The notes under the pieces: generated by a model | Databases searched by the model: none | Told to the model about the DNA's origin: nothing | The model's input: only the letters and a program-made list of their open reading frames with translations | Position numbers and translations under genes: made by a program | Assembly (NCBI GenBank): GCA_963783095.1 | Contig: CAWAMR010000012.1 | Span: 1 to 64,000, forward strand | Origin: CAWAMR01 sp963783095 | Lineage (GTDB): Bacteria; Planctomycetota; Planctomycetia; Gemmatales; Gemmataceae | Direction of reading: 5' to 3' | Length of the DNA: 64,000 nucleotides | Shown: positions 18,700 through 29,342 of the stretch, piece by piece | Layout: each line of letters starts with the position of its first letter | Numbering within the stretch: the stretch's first letter is position 1

Positions 18700-20027
18700 A
18701 TGGCTCATTCAGTTGGTAAGAAGATCACGTGCCGAAGCGCATCTGCGCATCGGAACTTCCGGACTGATCGGCGGTCTGAGCCTGCCCTGGTTTCTGGAAC
18801 TGCAAGCCAAGGCCGCCACGCCGAAGCCGGCGCAAGGCCAAGGCGTGCATCTTCCTCTTCCTGGAAGGCGGCCCAAGCCAGCTCGACATGTGGGACCTGA
18901 AGCCGGACGCGCCGGCCGAGATTCGCGGGCCTTACAAGCCGATCAGCACATCGGTGTCCGGCACGCAGATTTGCGAACACCTGCCGCTCTGCGCCAAGAT
19001 CGCCCACAAATACACGATCGTGCGCAGCCACAGCCACAACGACAACGGCCACAACACCGGCTACCACTACGTGATGACCGGCTACAAGGCCGACTTCCCC
19101 GACGGCAACTCGCGCGTCCCCAACAATCACCTGTATCCGTCGATCGGCTCGATCATGTCGCGCGAACTGGGGCCGAAGACCACGGTGCCGCCCTACATCA
19201 ACATGCCGCACATGATGTGCGGCCGGCGGTGCCGGCTTCTACGGCTCGGAGCATGCGCCGTTCGTCATCGAATCCAACCCCGTGCAGGCGGACTTCGAGG
19301 TCCAGGATCTGCGCGCCGCTCGAAGGGATCGACGCCTCGCGCGCAAGCTCGCCGCAGCCGGTTGCTGGCCGACATGGAGAAGCTCGAGCGGAGGGGACCG
19401 AGCCAGGGACGGGCCAAGGCGATGTCCACCTACTACCAGCGGGCCCACGACCTGATCACATCGCCGGAGGCCAAGAAGGCGTTCGATCATGCGTTCGGAG
19501 CCGGAATCGGTTCGCAAGGCCTACGGCTACACCGCCCTGGGCCAGTGCGCGTTGCTGTCGCGCCGGCTGGTCGAGGCGGGCTGCCGATTCGTCGGCGTCG
19601 ACCACGGCGGCTGGGATCATCATTTCACGATCTTCCCGAGCCTGGAAAAGGACATGCTGCCCCACGTCGATCGGGCCTTCAGCGCCCTGGTCAACGACCT
19701 GGATCAGCGCGGACTGCTGGACAGCACGCTGGTGGTGATGATGGGCGAGATGGGCCGGACGCCGCGGCATCAACGCCCAGGCGGGCCGCGATCACTGGTC
19801 GATGGCCCAGAGCATTATCTTCGCCGGCGGCGGCGTCAAGCCGGGGCAGGTCATCGGCGCCACCGACAGAAAGCCTCCGCACCAGTGCCGATCCGGTCAG
19901 CGTGGAGGACATTCTGCGGACGCTGTTCCAGCAGATGGGAATCGACACGACGAAGATCTACTACACGCCGCTGGGCCGACCAGTGCCGATCGTCGATGGG
20001 GGCAAGATTATACCGGGACTGGTCTAA
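18700..20027 (+). CDS. DUF1501 protein, multiply frameshifted
   Basis: ATG 18700 (MAHSVGKKIT...) leads, after an early frameshift, to HLRIGTSGLIGGLSLPWFLE, a Tat-like leader. It then reads in successive frames KACIFLFLEGGPSQLDMWDLKP, ISTSVSGTQICEHLPLCA, HNTGYHYVMTGYKADFP, YYQRAHDLITSPEAKKAFD, LLSRRLVEAGCRFVGVDHGG, LVVMMGEMGRTPRIN and ILRTLFQQMGIDTTKIYYTP. These are the blocks of the DUF1501 family (predicted secreted alkaline-phosphatase-fold proteins). At least six frame changes are needed. It is the usual downstream partner of a DUF1549/1553 gene, but here it is separated from one by a small gene and the repeat array. Confidence 0.75.
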
Positions 20028-20141
20028 AGGTTGGCAACTAGCCACCATGTGCTCCCTGAGTCTTGAACAACCTATCGCCAAGTGACTTTTTCTGAAGTAG
20101 CCTTGGAACCAGTGCGATTCATTTGCCGATGGAGGATTGCA

Positions 20142-20675
20142 ATGAGAAAGTATTGGCTGTACATCTTTTGCGTCGGAACGATTGCCATCATATTCTCCGC
20201 GACCAGTACAAATGCGAGGATTGTAGAAGACTGGCCCTCCTCCAAACTAGCTGAGAAAGCGGATGTTATCGCCATCGCCCGAGTCGTGTCTGTGCAGTAC
20301 GCTAAGAAGTTCGACAAGTTGCCTGAACCGTATAACGAGCTGGTAGGGATCGAAACCAAATTCAAAATTCTCGCAACGATCAAAGGAAAAGTTGAAAAGG
20401 AGGAATTGATTTTATTTCACTACCTCCCGGCCGATGCGATAAAGGATCGGAAAGGCTCAAACACATCCAAGCCAAACAAGCTCCTGATAAGCCAAACTCC
20501 AGATCTTAATGGACCCAGTTTGGTCAGGTTTGACCGCAAAAAAGACAAGACAAAGCGGTTTCTTCTGTTCTTGAAAAAAAGATCGGATGGGCGATTCGAG
20601 TGCGTGTCTGGTCAAATCGATCCGGATATTTCAGTAAACACGTTGAATGGACCGAGCGACGATTTGGATCCCTGA
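20142..20675 (+). CDS. Hypothetical secreted protein
   Basis: This 177-residue protein has a GGAGG ribosome-binding site and the signal peptide MRKYWLYIFCVGTIAIIFSA. The mature part begins RIVEDWPSSKLAEKADVIAIARVVSV and contains ETKFKILATIKGK, LILFHYLP and KRFLLFLKKRSDGRF. This resembles the fold of small secreted proteins that start 'A-D-[VL]-[VI]-x-[VI]-A-x-V' (tissue-inhibitor-of-metalloprotease-like/OB-type), but I cannot assign it. It stands alone between a DUF1501 and a PPC protein. Confidence 0.6.
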   Translation: MRKYWLYIFCVGTIAIIFSATSTNARIVEDWPSSKLAEKADVIAIARVVSVQYAKKFDKLPEPYNELVGIETKFKILATIKGKVEKEELILFHYLPADAIKDRKGSNTSKPNKLLISQTPDLNGPSLVRFDRKKDKTKRFLLFLKKRSDGRFECVSGQIDPDISVNTLNGPSDDLDP

Positions 20676-20785
20676 GATGGGTCGGCAAGGCTTTGTTGCT
20701 TGCTTAGGAATTGGTCAAACTCAACTTGCCGTATTGCCCATTTCCGTTCTTAGGATCCTTGACTGACTGTTAAAAAGGTGCGGCG

Positions 20786-23184
20786 ATGATTCGCTTTCTT
20801 GCAATAGCGGCAATAGTTCTTTTTGGAACCCGTTGGAGCCACGCCCAAAAGGCTCCCGAAGCAGGCTATATTTTCCCAGCAGGCGGCAAGGCCGGGACAA
20901 CCGTCGAAGTCCGACTTGGGGGTTATGACTGGACCCCCGATATGGAGTTCTTCGTACACGATAAGCGCATCCAATTGATCCCGACTGGTCTTCTTGGTCC
21001 CATCCTCATTCCTGAACCTCCCTACTGGTTTGGTTCTAAGAGCAGACTCCTTGCTCTTCCTATTCCGCGCGAAGTGCCTGCCAAGCTGGTCATTCCTGCG
21101 GACTTTGCGCCCGGCCCCATCTACTGGCAAGCAGCCAACGCCAACGGATGCACGTCAAGCGGCGTGTTTACTGTCAGCAATGGCCAGGAAGTCGTTGAGG
21201 ATGATCGGCGCAAGGTTCCCCAACTGCTTCCAAGCTTGCCGGTAACTGTGTCCGGTAGATTGATGAAGATCGAGGAGGTGGATCGCTATCGGTTCATCGC
21301 GATGAAGGATGGGCCGATAACCTGCGAACTTATGGCCCGGCGCATCGGTGCGAAATTCCTGGGCATCCTTGAGGTGCGCGACAATCAAGGTCGACTGGTT
21401 GCCGATGCCTCCGGAACCAACGGCATGGATACACAACTGACTTTTGCGGCAAGAGCCGGTACAGAATATGTGGTCGCCGTCCACGATGCCGATTTCGGCG
21501 GCGATCGTTCCTATGTGTATCGCCTCGGCATTACCCCAGGCCCGCGCGTTGTCGGAGCGATTCCCGCTGCTGGTAGACGAGGTGAAACTCGTGAAGTGGA
21601 GTTCGTCGTAGCCAGTGGTACGGCGAAACTCGAATTCATCCGCCGGCAGATCACTTTTCCAACCGATCCGTCGATCTCATCCTTCGACTATCGCTTGGAG
21701 AGTCCGTGGGGTGTTGCGCCGGCTTTCCCACTGATGCTGAGTGATCTGGCTGAAGTTGCCGCACATGCCAAAGGGAGCGTTCCCGGTGATTCGAGCCGAA
21801 CCGGCCCGGCCTGGCTAACCGAACCAGTGGGGATCACAGGCGTTCTCGATCAGCCCGATAAGGAAGATCGCTACTTCTGTGTCTGGAAAAAGGGCGACGT
21901 CTGGTCTTTGCGGGCAGAAGCTCAGCGCATCGGCTCGCCGCTCGACGTTTCACTGGCCATCGTCGGGCCGAGCGGCAAGGAACTTGCTCGGAACGACGAC
22001 TTGCCTGAAACGACCGATGCCGGCCTGGAATTCACAGTTCCTGCCGATGGCACTTATCAAATTGTCGTCAGCGATAACACGGGCAGGAGTGGTTCCCGCG
22101 CTGCCATATATCATCTTACCGTCCAGCATCCTTTCGATGACTTTGAACTTCACCTGGCAACCCAGCGGGTGGGTGTGCCCATCGACGGCAAGTTTGATCT
22201 GGCCGTGAAGGCGATTCGAAAAGGCAAGTTCAAGGGGCCGATCGTGCTGACGGTGCTTGGGTTGCCGGAGGGCATTCAGACGCATCCCGCGCTCTTTATT
22301 CCTGCGGACAAGACCGATGCGATGATTCGTTTGCATGCTGCACGAACAATGGCGACGACCGCCGGCTTTGCCACCGTATCGGGGACTTCCGGAAGTTTGA
22401 AGCACCTGGCTTCGGCCCGCCAGCCTGTCAACCTCGCACCGCAAACCCGAGGACAATCACATTGAACAGGTACTGGTTGCAAGCATTCTGAAACCGCGCT
22501 TCAAAGGGCAGCCTGTCGATCAGGACACCGGCAGAAAGGTTCATCGCGGTGCGACGTTCCCTGCCGAGGTCATCGTTCGAACGGCTTGACGGATTCCAGG
22601 GCGAAATCGTCCTTCAGATGGCGGCCCAGCAATCTTATCAGGTGCAGGGTATTACCGGCGGGGATGTCATTGTGCCGCCCGGAGTGGAGAAGACTCTTTA
22701 TCCCTGTTTCATGCCGGAGTGGTTGGAAACCAGCCGAACGTCCCGAATGGGGATGATCGCAACGGCGAAGGTGCCCGATCCTACCGGGAAAATCCGCTAC
22801 ATGGTCGCCGAAATGACTGGCTTTATCACGATGACGGTCGAAGGGGCTTTGCTGAAGCTCTCTGCCGAGGATCACGAACTGGTAGTGGCACCGGGTCAGC
22901 CGATCGAAGTTCATCTAAAAGTTTCCAGGCTGGCGAAACTGGCCGAATCGGTCCGACTGGAACTCCGAGCGCCGGATGAGTTGGCCAGCCAGCTCAAAGC
23001 GGAGCCAGTCACCGTGCCATACGGAACAGAAAAGGCGGTATTTCGCGTCGTGGCCTCGGCAACATTGCAAGGAATGCACACCTTCACCATTCGGGCGACT
23101 GCACTGCAAGATGGAAAGTATCCAGCAGTTTCTGAGACGACTGTTTCGGTTGAATTTGTTCCTGCCGAACCCGCTCGCCGTTAA
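20786..23184 (+). CDS. Large secreted PPC/pre-peptidase-domain protein, two frameshifts
   Basis: From ATG 20786 a signal peptide (MIRFLAIAAIVLFGTRWSHAQ) precedes an IPT/TIG-like region (AGYIFPAGGKAGTTVEVRLGGYDW). Bacterial pre-peptidase C-terminal (PPC)-like domains follow, with 'EEVDRYRF', 'LEVRDNQGRLVAD', 'ATEYVVAVHDADFGG' type strands, and again DKEDRYFCVWKKGDVW to YQIVVSDNTGRSGSRAAIY. The frame changes near 22435 and again near 22580, after which RMGMIATAKVPDP and the final Ig-like domain continue to 23184. Full length is ~800 residues. No catalytic site is seen. Such proteins are common next to DUF1501/DUF1553 genes in planctomycetes. Confidence 0.75.
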
Positions 23185-23202
23185 AGAGCAATCACGGTTT
23201 CT

Positions 23203-23346
23203 CTCGTTCCCACGCTCCGCGTGGGAACGCACGTCGGGACGCTCTGCGTCCCGGCTTTGCGCGCTGCCCGTGCAGTGACGGGCGCCGGAGAGAGGCAGGA
23301 CGCAGAGCGTCCCGACGTGCGTTCCCACGCGGAGCGTGGGAACGAG
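23203..23346. repeat. Palindromic element with perfect 49-bp arms
   Basis: The arms 23203-23251 and 23298-23346 are exact reverse complements over 49 bases, starting CTCGTTCCCACGCTCCGCGT, with a 46-nt loop. Each arm itself contains smaller palindromes (CCCACGCTCCGCGTGGG; GGGACGCTCTGCGTCCC). It lies between two convergent genes and could also stop transcription from both, but its size and perfection suggest a mobile or amplified palindromic repeat. Confidence 0.9.
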
Positions 23347-23418
23347 GAGACTGCCCGCGTCGAAAGTCCTGTCGCGTCCAGCGAAAAGTCTCACAACTTC
23401 GGTGCAGGTCTCCCGCGA

Positions 23419-24330
23419 TCATGGCTTTGGCTTCGGTTTCTCCAGACCCTTCGGCCAGGCAAATGCTTTTCCCTTCTTAGGGTCGTACCCGGTCAGATGG
23501 CCGGCCCCCTTTCGATCGACTGGTTTCGAGTAACGCCAGGGGTTATTTCGGAACACTTCCCCAATTAACTTGGCCAGTCTGGGATCATATTCTTCACGCG
23601 CCTTGCGAGTGCGGACGTGGTTATGGTCGTGATCCGGCGGGCGATTGGTGTCGAAGAAAGATTGAACGCCCTCGGCCCAGTATTCCTCCTTGTTCGTCGC
23701 GGCGTATTTGCCCTTCCACAATCCCTCGGCCATGGCTCGGTCGTAAATCTTCTTGAGCTCCTTGTCGAAATCGTGATCGATCCGGTTTAGTCCCATCAGA
23801 TGAATGGCGTGAGCAAACTCGTGGACCAGGATATTCTCTTCTCTGTAGGGATCGCCTCGAAAGCCCAGCAGATTTTCCTCACCACAACTCACCGCTGGTC
23901 TTTGACGAGTTGGCCCCAGCCCGCGCGCACGGCGATCCCAATATTGCTTCGGCGTCAAATCGCTGTGTTCCGGAATGTCTGTCGTCAGCTCATCGACGGC
24001 CATCACGACAAATCGGCACTTGCTTTCAATCAAGGCATTCCGAATATCGGGGCGTGGCTCCAACATATTGTCGATGAGCCAGGCCGCTTCGAGAAGTGCA
24101 TAGCTGGAAGCCTTTGCTGAACCAAGTACCGGAAAACCCGATGCGCTGACGTACTGAGTGTAGTAAGCAGGATAGCTGGGAGGCGGAGTGGTCACTCGGA
24201 GTTTCGATGGAGGCGAAGCCTGAAGCAACACAATGCGTGGAGCGGGAGCCGGCTCAGGCGGTGCGGCGAGTACTGCCTTGCTTGAGGAAATCAAAATGAA
24301 GGAGAGGATCATGTACGAGGTCGATTGCAT
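23419..24330 (-). CDS. Secreted zinc metallopeptidase-like protein (HExxH)
   Basis: This is a 303-residue protein with signal peptide MQSTSYMILSFILISSSKAVLA. The mature region has a proline-rich start (PPEPAPAPR). The catalytic motif is EENILVHEFAHAIHLMGL (residues ~163-180), an HExxH zinc site. A downstream glutamate in KEEYWAEGVQSFFDT is a good third ligand. The pattern EExxxHEFAH...WAEGxQ...F is seen in secreted peptidases of the gluzincin type related to anthrax-lethal-factor-like families. The substrate is unknown. Confidence 0.7.
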   Translation of the reverse strand: MQSTSYMILSFILISSSKAVLAAPPEPAPAPRIVLLQASPPSKLRVTTPPPSYPAYYTQYVSASGFPVLGSAKASSYALLEAAWLIDNMLEPRPDIRNALIESKCRFVVMAVDELTTDIPEHSDLTPKQYWDRRARGLGPTRQRPAVSCGEENLLGFRGDPYREENILVHEFAHAIHLMGLNRIDHDFDKELKKIYDRAMAEGLWKGKYAATNKEEYWAEGVQSFFDTNRPPDHDHNHVRTRKAREEYDPRLAKLIGEVFRNNPWRYSKPVDRKGAGHLTGYDPKKGKAFAWPKGLEKPKPKP

Positions 24331-24356
24331 AAAGTTCCTCGTGGAGCATGGCGATA

Positions 24357-24450
24357 TCCCAGGGCGGCGCTTCGCTAGCCCGCCGATGAGTATTCAGGCC
24401 AACGGCCTGGATGATACCAGCCCAGGGCCAAGCGCAGCGCCGCCCTGGGA
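24357..24450. repeat. Imperfect palindrome (20-bp arms)
   Basis: TCCCAGGGCGGCGCTTCGCT (24357-24376) pairs with 24431-24450 with a single mismatch. The loop contains a second dyad, CAGGCCaacGGCCTG. It lies between the metallopeptidase and DUF1501 genes. Confidence 0.75.
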
Positions 24451-24476
24451 TTCCCACAACGCCGCCCTGAGATTCC

Positions 24477-25933
24477 CTATGCCAGCAGTTCTTGAATCAC
24501 ATGGCCATGAACATCGGTCAATCGGCGATCGATGCCATCGTGCCGAATCGTCAATTGGGTGTGGTCGATGCCCAGCAAATGCAGAATCGTGGCGTGAATG
24601 TCGTACACTTCGGTCGGGTGCTTGCGGTCGGCCGGCTTGTAGCCAAAATCATCGCTTGGGCCATGTGAGATCCCACCTTTTATCCCACCCCCGCACAACC
24701 AGTTGGTGAAGCAGTATGGGTTGTGATCCCGACCCTTGCCGCCCTGGGAACTTGGCATCCGTCCGAATTCGGTCGTCCAGAGAACGATCGTGTCGTCGAG
24801 CAAACCCGTTCGCTTCAGATCGGCAATCAGGGCCGCAGCCCCGCGGGCCATGCCGTAAGCGAGCGGGCCGTGATCGCGTTTCACGTCCTCGTGCGAGTCC
24901 CAGTTTCGGCGCGGAAAGCCGTTGTCGTTGCCGCTCCAGATCTGCACGAAGCGCACGCCTCGTTCGAGCATTCGTCGGGCCACCAGACACTTGCGCGCGA
25001 AATAATCGGTCTCCTCGATCGGATTGATTTCCTTGTCGAAGGCCGTCTTGCCGTGGTCCAGTCCATAGAGCTTCAAGACCTGTTTTGGCTCCTTGCTCAA
25101 ATCGAGTGCCTCGGCGCTGCCAGTTGCATCCGGGCAGCAAGCTCGTAGTTCTTGATGCGAGCGTCGAGGCGCTCGTCGCCGGGACGGGCCTGGGCATGAG
25201 CACGGTTCAAATGGGCCAGCACGTCGATGCCGGCCTTATCGGATGTGCGCGTGACAAACTTGAACCGCTCGTCCGGGAAAAGATCCTCGATCGGCGTCTT
25301 GCTGCCGGGATAGATGACTGCACCCTGGTGCTGGGCAGGAAGAAACGCAGAATCCCAGTTCTTCGTCCCGTTCGAGGCAAGCCCGCGATGATCGGGAAGG
25401 ACCACAAACGCCGGCAGATTCTCGTTCATGCTGCCAAGCCCATAGCTTACCCAGCAACCCATGCCGGGAAACCCTGGGCGATTGAAGCCAGTCGTTTGCA
25501 ATAAAGTGCCTTGCGAATGCACTCCCGTCTTGCCGATCATGTTGTGGACAAAGGCAATCTGATCGACCACGTCCCCAAGCGGGCGAACCACCTCGGAGAG
25601 CATTTTCCCGGACTTGCCGTAAGGCTTGAATTCCCAGATCGGCCGAAGCCAGGGGCCAAGTCCGTTCTGAAAAGCTTCGACATGCTCGCCAAACTGCGAC
25701 GGCTTGCCGTCCTGCTTGATCAGCTCGGGTTTGTAGTCGAACAGGTCGATGTGGGAGGCTCCACCCGCCATGAAGAGTTGCACGACCCGTTTCGCCTTGG
25801 GCGCATGGTGTAGCCCACCATCAGCGCGCAGCTTCTCGCCGCCCGCAAGCAGTTGTTCTGCACCCAAAAGCGAGGCCAGGGCGATACCGCCCAGCCCGCC
25901 GCCGGATTGCCAAAGAAAGTCGCGACGATTCAT
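24477..25933 (-). CDS. DUF1501 protein, one frameshift
   Basis: MNRRDFLWQSGGGLGGIALASLL is a twin-arginine (RRDF) export leader. The body has KRVVQLFMAGGASHIDLFDYKP, VHSQGTLLQTTGFNRPGFPG, MGCWVSYGLGS, CLVARRMLERGVRFVQIWSG and IVLWTTEFGRMPSSQG, all DUF1501 blocks. A single shift near 25105 separates ...RMQLAAP from LSKEPKQVLKLYGLD. The gene starts 14 nt after the DUF1549/DUF1553 stop, so the two form an operon. The family is predicted to be periplasmic with an alkaline-phosphatase-like fold. Confidence 0.88.
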
Positions 25934-25947
25934 GATCGAGTCTCCGG

Positions 25948-28900
25948 TCAATCGACAAAAACGAATTCGTCCAGGTTCAGAATCACCCGGCAAGCGTTGG
26001 CGAGGCCATATTCCTTCGCATACGGGATCAGAGAGTCCAGTTCCAACCTGGTCGGCTCCCGGCCCAGAGCCAGCTGGATTGCCGCGCTAAGCCGGCCCGC
26101 GTCATCAACTGCCAGTTTCTCGACGCGCGCTGCAAAATGCTTGCTCATCGCCAGGGCCAGGGGGTTGTTCAAGAGCGCCAGGGCTTGCTGGGGTGTGAGT
26201 GTCTGATTTCTTCGATCCACGGCAAGAGAAGGATCCGCGCAATCCAGCGCCGCCATGAAAGGCTGCTGTTTCGAGCGCACCACAAACCGATAGATGGCGC
26301 GGCGATGCGATTTGGGGTCGTCGGGATTGTGCAATTGATATTCGTAATGCGGCGAATGCTCCGGCTTCTGGACGACGAAATCCTGAAAACTGGGTCCACC
26401 CATGGTGAGATCGAGTTTTCCTGCCACGGACAGGATCGAATCGCGCACGGCCTCGGCTTCCAGCTTGCGCCGATTCTGCCGCCACAGGTATCGATTATCG
26501 CTATCGAGCTTGACGCCATCCTTATTGGTCGATGAAACCTGGCGGTAAACGGCACTCATCACGATCAGCTTGTGGAGTCTTTTCACTGACTGATGTTCTC
26601 GTAGATCCCCGGCCAGCCAGTCCAGCAATTCCGGATGCGTCGGCAGTTGACCCATTCTTCCGAAATCGTTCGGTGTTTCGACGAGACCTCGTCCAAAGTG
26701 ATACTGCCAGACACGATTAGCCATGACCCGCCAGGTCAAGGGGTTTGCCGGATCGGTGAGCCATTGTGCCAGTGCCGCCCTGCGGTCGGCCTCGTTGTGA
26801 TTGGCCGGGAGATCGAATCGACCATTGATGCCGGGAATCGCAGCGATCGCACCGGGTTCGACTTCTTTTCCAGGTCTGGTCACATCGCCGCGCGGCAAGA
26901 TATGGATGATGCGCGGCTTGCCGCCGAACGGGCCTGTGCCGGAAAAAGCTCCGCCACTGGTGTGAATTGCGCCGATGTAGGCCACACGTTGAAGTCCAGC
27001 GATTTTTTTCAGATCACGTTCGATTCGCTGTAAGTCCGCTTCGGCAGCAGCCAGTTCCGCGCTGCCTTTTTCCCCCAAAGCAGCTTTGAGCAAGTCATCG
27101 CGACGGCTCGTCAATTTCTTCAATTCTTCAGCGGAAACTTTAGGACCGGGAGGGTAAATGCCATCGGTCAGATTGGACTTTCGCCATCGCACTGGCGCTT
27201 CGATGCTGTCGAGCGCTGAAACGGCCACCCCGGCAGCTCGGTTCTTGCCTTCACCATCGACGGCCTCTATTTCGGCCAGCGCGAGCATGAAGTCGTTGGC
27301 GAGCCGATGTACCAGTTTCGTTGCAGTGAGCCGAATGTATCGAGCCGATTTTCCACCGCAGACGGCGATAATGGGGGCCGTGCCCGGATTGGGAAAATCC
27401 CTGGAAGTCTGATCCATGATGACCGCGACACCCATCTTGAACGTCGGATCATCGGATGTTTCGATCTTGAACCGGACCGGGAAGCCGAACCCCGCGCCGA
27501 TTTCGTTGAACTCATCGTGAGTCGGTCGAAGGATGACTTTTTCCAGTCTTACGGAAACGCCAAGATCGACTTGAACCCATTTCGTTAGAGAAGCAGATGA
27601 TGCCAGTTGAGAATGGTAGCCATATTCCGGCCTCTTGGGTCCGCCGACTGATTTTTTGGCATCCGACAACTGCCTTTCCAGTTCGACGAATTCTTTACCC
27701 GCCAGCTTGCGGGCGCTGGCGTCGATTGCGGTCATTTTTGCCGACATCGCTTTCTTGCGAGATTCAAGTTCTGCCCGCTGTGCTGCGACCTTCGGATCGG
27801 CATCGTACTTTCGGTCGGTTCGATCGATCGCCGCGAAGACGGCCTGGAGTTTATAATAATCCTCCTGGCTAATCGGGTCGAACTTGTGGTTGTGACACTG
27901 GGCGCAGTGAACCGTCAAGCCCATGAATGTGCCGAGAGTATTGGCAACGAAGTCATCGCGGTCGAGATGCCGGGCGACTTTTCCATCGATCTTCGACTCG
28001 GGGACTTCGACGTGTCCGATGAAATCCCAGGGGCCAGCTGACAAAAAGCCCAGGGCTTCAATGCCATCGACCGTTCCGGGAAACAGGACATCGCCGGCAA
28101 TCTGTTCCTGCACAAAGCGCCTATAAGGCTTGTCGGTATTCAGGGCGCGAATCACGTAATCGCGGTACGGCCAGGCATTGGGGCGAGGCTGATCCTTGTC
28201 GTAGCCGTGCGTCTCACCAAAGTGAACGACGTCGAGCCAGTGCCGTGCCCAGCGCTCGCCGTAATGGGGAGAAGCCAGTAGCCGATCGACCTGTCTTTCG
28301 TAGGCATCCGGACGATCATCTTTGAGGAACGCTTCGATCTCAGCCGGTTCGGGCGGAAGTCCGATCAGGTCGAAATAGAGCCGGCGGATTAGCGTTCGTT
28401 TGTCGGCCAAGGGTGAGTAGGGCAGCCCTTTCTCGACGAGTTTGGTCATCACGAAAGCATCGATCGGGTTTTCGATGCGTGCCTTTCGCACCGGATCTTT
28501 AACAAAGGAAGGAATTTTGAGCCGGCCCAGAGGTTTCAACGACCACCAATCTGTGGGTTGGTGCCCGGAGGAACTATCATCCGGCCATTTTGCTCCCTGG
28601 TCGAGCCAAAGTTTCAGCGTGGCGATCTCCTGGGGATTGAGACGGGTTTCCTTGGGCGGCATCGCTTTTTCCTTGTCCTGAGTCGTGACGCGCTGGATGA
28701 TGAGACTCTCCGAGGATTTGCCCGGAACGAGCACGACGCCGCTTTCTCCGCCTTTGAGGGCATCCTCCTTGCGGTCGAGACGAAGTCCGCCTTTGCTCTT
28801 GGTCGCGCCATGACATTCGGTGCAATGCCGAGTCAGGATCGGCTTCACATCTTTGGTGAAGTCAACCGGATTGCGTGCATCCGAATTGGGTTCTTTTGCC

Positions 28901-28962
28901 TGCGCCAGTGGCGAAAGAAGTACGGTGAGCGCGGCATACAAAAAGATAATAAGTCGGCCCAT
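25948..28962 (-). CDS. PSCyt1-DUF1549-DUF1553 cytochrome protein with discoidin-like insert
   Basis: ATG 28962 (MGRLIIFLYAALTVLLSPLAQA) gives a signal peptide; a CTG-initiated extension was rejected. The domain order in ~1004 residues is as follows. PSCyt1 has the haem c motif CTECH (~residue 48) and 'AMPPKETRLNP'. DUF1549 follows (LIRRLYFDLIGLPPEPAEIE...). A second CAQCHNHKFDPIS haem motif lies near residue 355. Next is an F5/8-type-C (discoidin)-like segment (TKWVQVDLGVSVRLEKVILRP). DUF1553 comes last (WRVMANRVWQYHFGRGLVETP; TPQQALALLNNPLALAMSKHF). It is intact and forms an operon with the downstream DUF1501 gene. The role is unknown; a periplasmic redox-linked degradation function is often inferred. 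Confidence 0.92.
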   Translation of the reverse strand: MGRLIIFLYAALTVLLSPLAQAKEPNSDARNPVDFTKDVKPILTRHCTECHGATKSKGGLRLDRKEDALKGGESGVVLVPGKSSESLIIQRVTTQDKEKAMPPKETRLNPQEIATLKLWLDQGAKWPDDSSSGHQPTDWWSLKPLGRLKIPSFVKDPVRKARIENPIDAFVMTKLVEKGLPYSPLADKRTLIRRLYFDLIGLPPEPAEIEAFLKDDRPDAYERQVDRLLASPHYGERWARHWLDVVHFGETHGYDKDQPRPNAWPYRDYVIRALNTDKPYRRFVQEQIAGDVLFPGTVDGIEALGFLSAGPWDFIGHVEVPESKIDGKVARHLDRDDFVANTLGTFMGLTVHCAQCHNHKFDPISQEDYYKLQAVFAAIDRTDRKYDADPKVAAQRAELESRKKAMSAKMTAIDASARKLAGKEFVELERQLSDAKKSVGGPKRPEYGYHSQLASSASLTKWVQVDLGVSVRLEKVILRPTHDEFNEIGAGFGFPVRFKIETSDDPTFKMGVAVIMDQTSRDFPNPGTAPIIAVCGGKSARYIRLTATKLVHRLANDFMLALAEIEAVDGEGKNRAAGVAVSALDSIEAPVRWRKSNLTDGIYPPGPKVSAEELKKLTSRRDDLLKAALGEKGSAELAAAEADLQRIERDLKKIAGLQRVAYIGAIHTSGGAFSGTGPFGGKPRIIHILPRGDVTRPGKEVEPGAIAAIPGINGRFDLPANHNEADRRAALAQWLTDPANPLTWRVMANRVWQYHFGRGLVETPNDFGRMGQLPTHPELLDWLAGDLREHQSVKRLHKLIVMSAVYRQVSSTNKDGVKLDSDNRYLWRQNRRKLEAEAVRDSILSVAGKLDLTMGGPSFQDFVVQKPEHSPHYEYQLHNPDDPKSHRRAIYRFVVRSKQQPFMAALDCADPSLAVDRRNQTLTPQQALALLNNPLALAMSKHFAARVEKLAVDDAGRLSAAIQLALGREPTRLELDSLIPYAKEYGLANACRVILNLDEFVFVD

Positions 28963-29342
28963 CGGCAGCACACCTCAGGTCGGCATGAATCGGAAGGAAC
29001 AAATATACTTTAGCAGATTCTCAGCGGTGGAGAATCTTCAATTGAGTCAGATGCGGTGGCGTTCATCGATCCGCGGAGCCACAGCGCGGCAGAGCCGCAA
29101 CCGGTTCCCAGGGTTCGCAAAGCCTCACCCTGGGCTTTACTGCGATGCCCTTCCAGGCCTTCCAGGGCTTGGTAGTTGCGGGTCGAGCCCTCAAAACCAT
29201 CGATGCCCAGCCCTGGAAGGGCGATGTAGTACAGCCCAGGGTGAGGCTTTGCGAACCCTGGGAACATCAACCTCCGAAGCCTTCTTTGAGCGATGCAAGA
29301 ATTTTTGGACATTACGCAGTACAGAGGATACCGAGAAGACAA
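28963..29342. other. intergenic region dominated by palindrome
   Basis: About 380 bp separate the DUF1553 gene and the end of the MlrC gene. Apart from the inverted repeat listed next I see only AT-rich sequence (ACAATCACAAACTTTTTAC near 29339). Confidence 0.4.
29104..29265. repeat. Imperfect long inverted repeat
   Basis: The left arm starts GTTCCCAGGGTTCGCAAAGC at 29104. The right arm ends with its reverse complement (GCTTTGCGAACCCTGGGAAC) at 29265. About 50 bases of each arm pair with a few mismatches. The unit also carries the CCCAGGG/TCCAGGGC words seen in the 24.36-kb palindrome. Confidence 0.8.
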
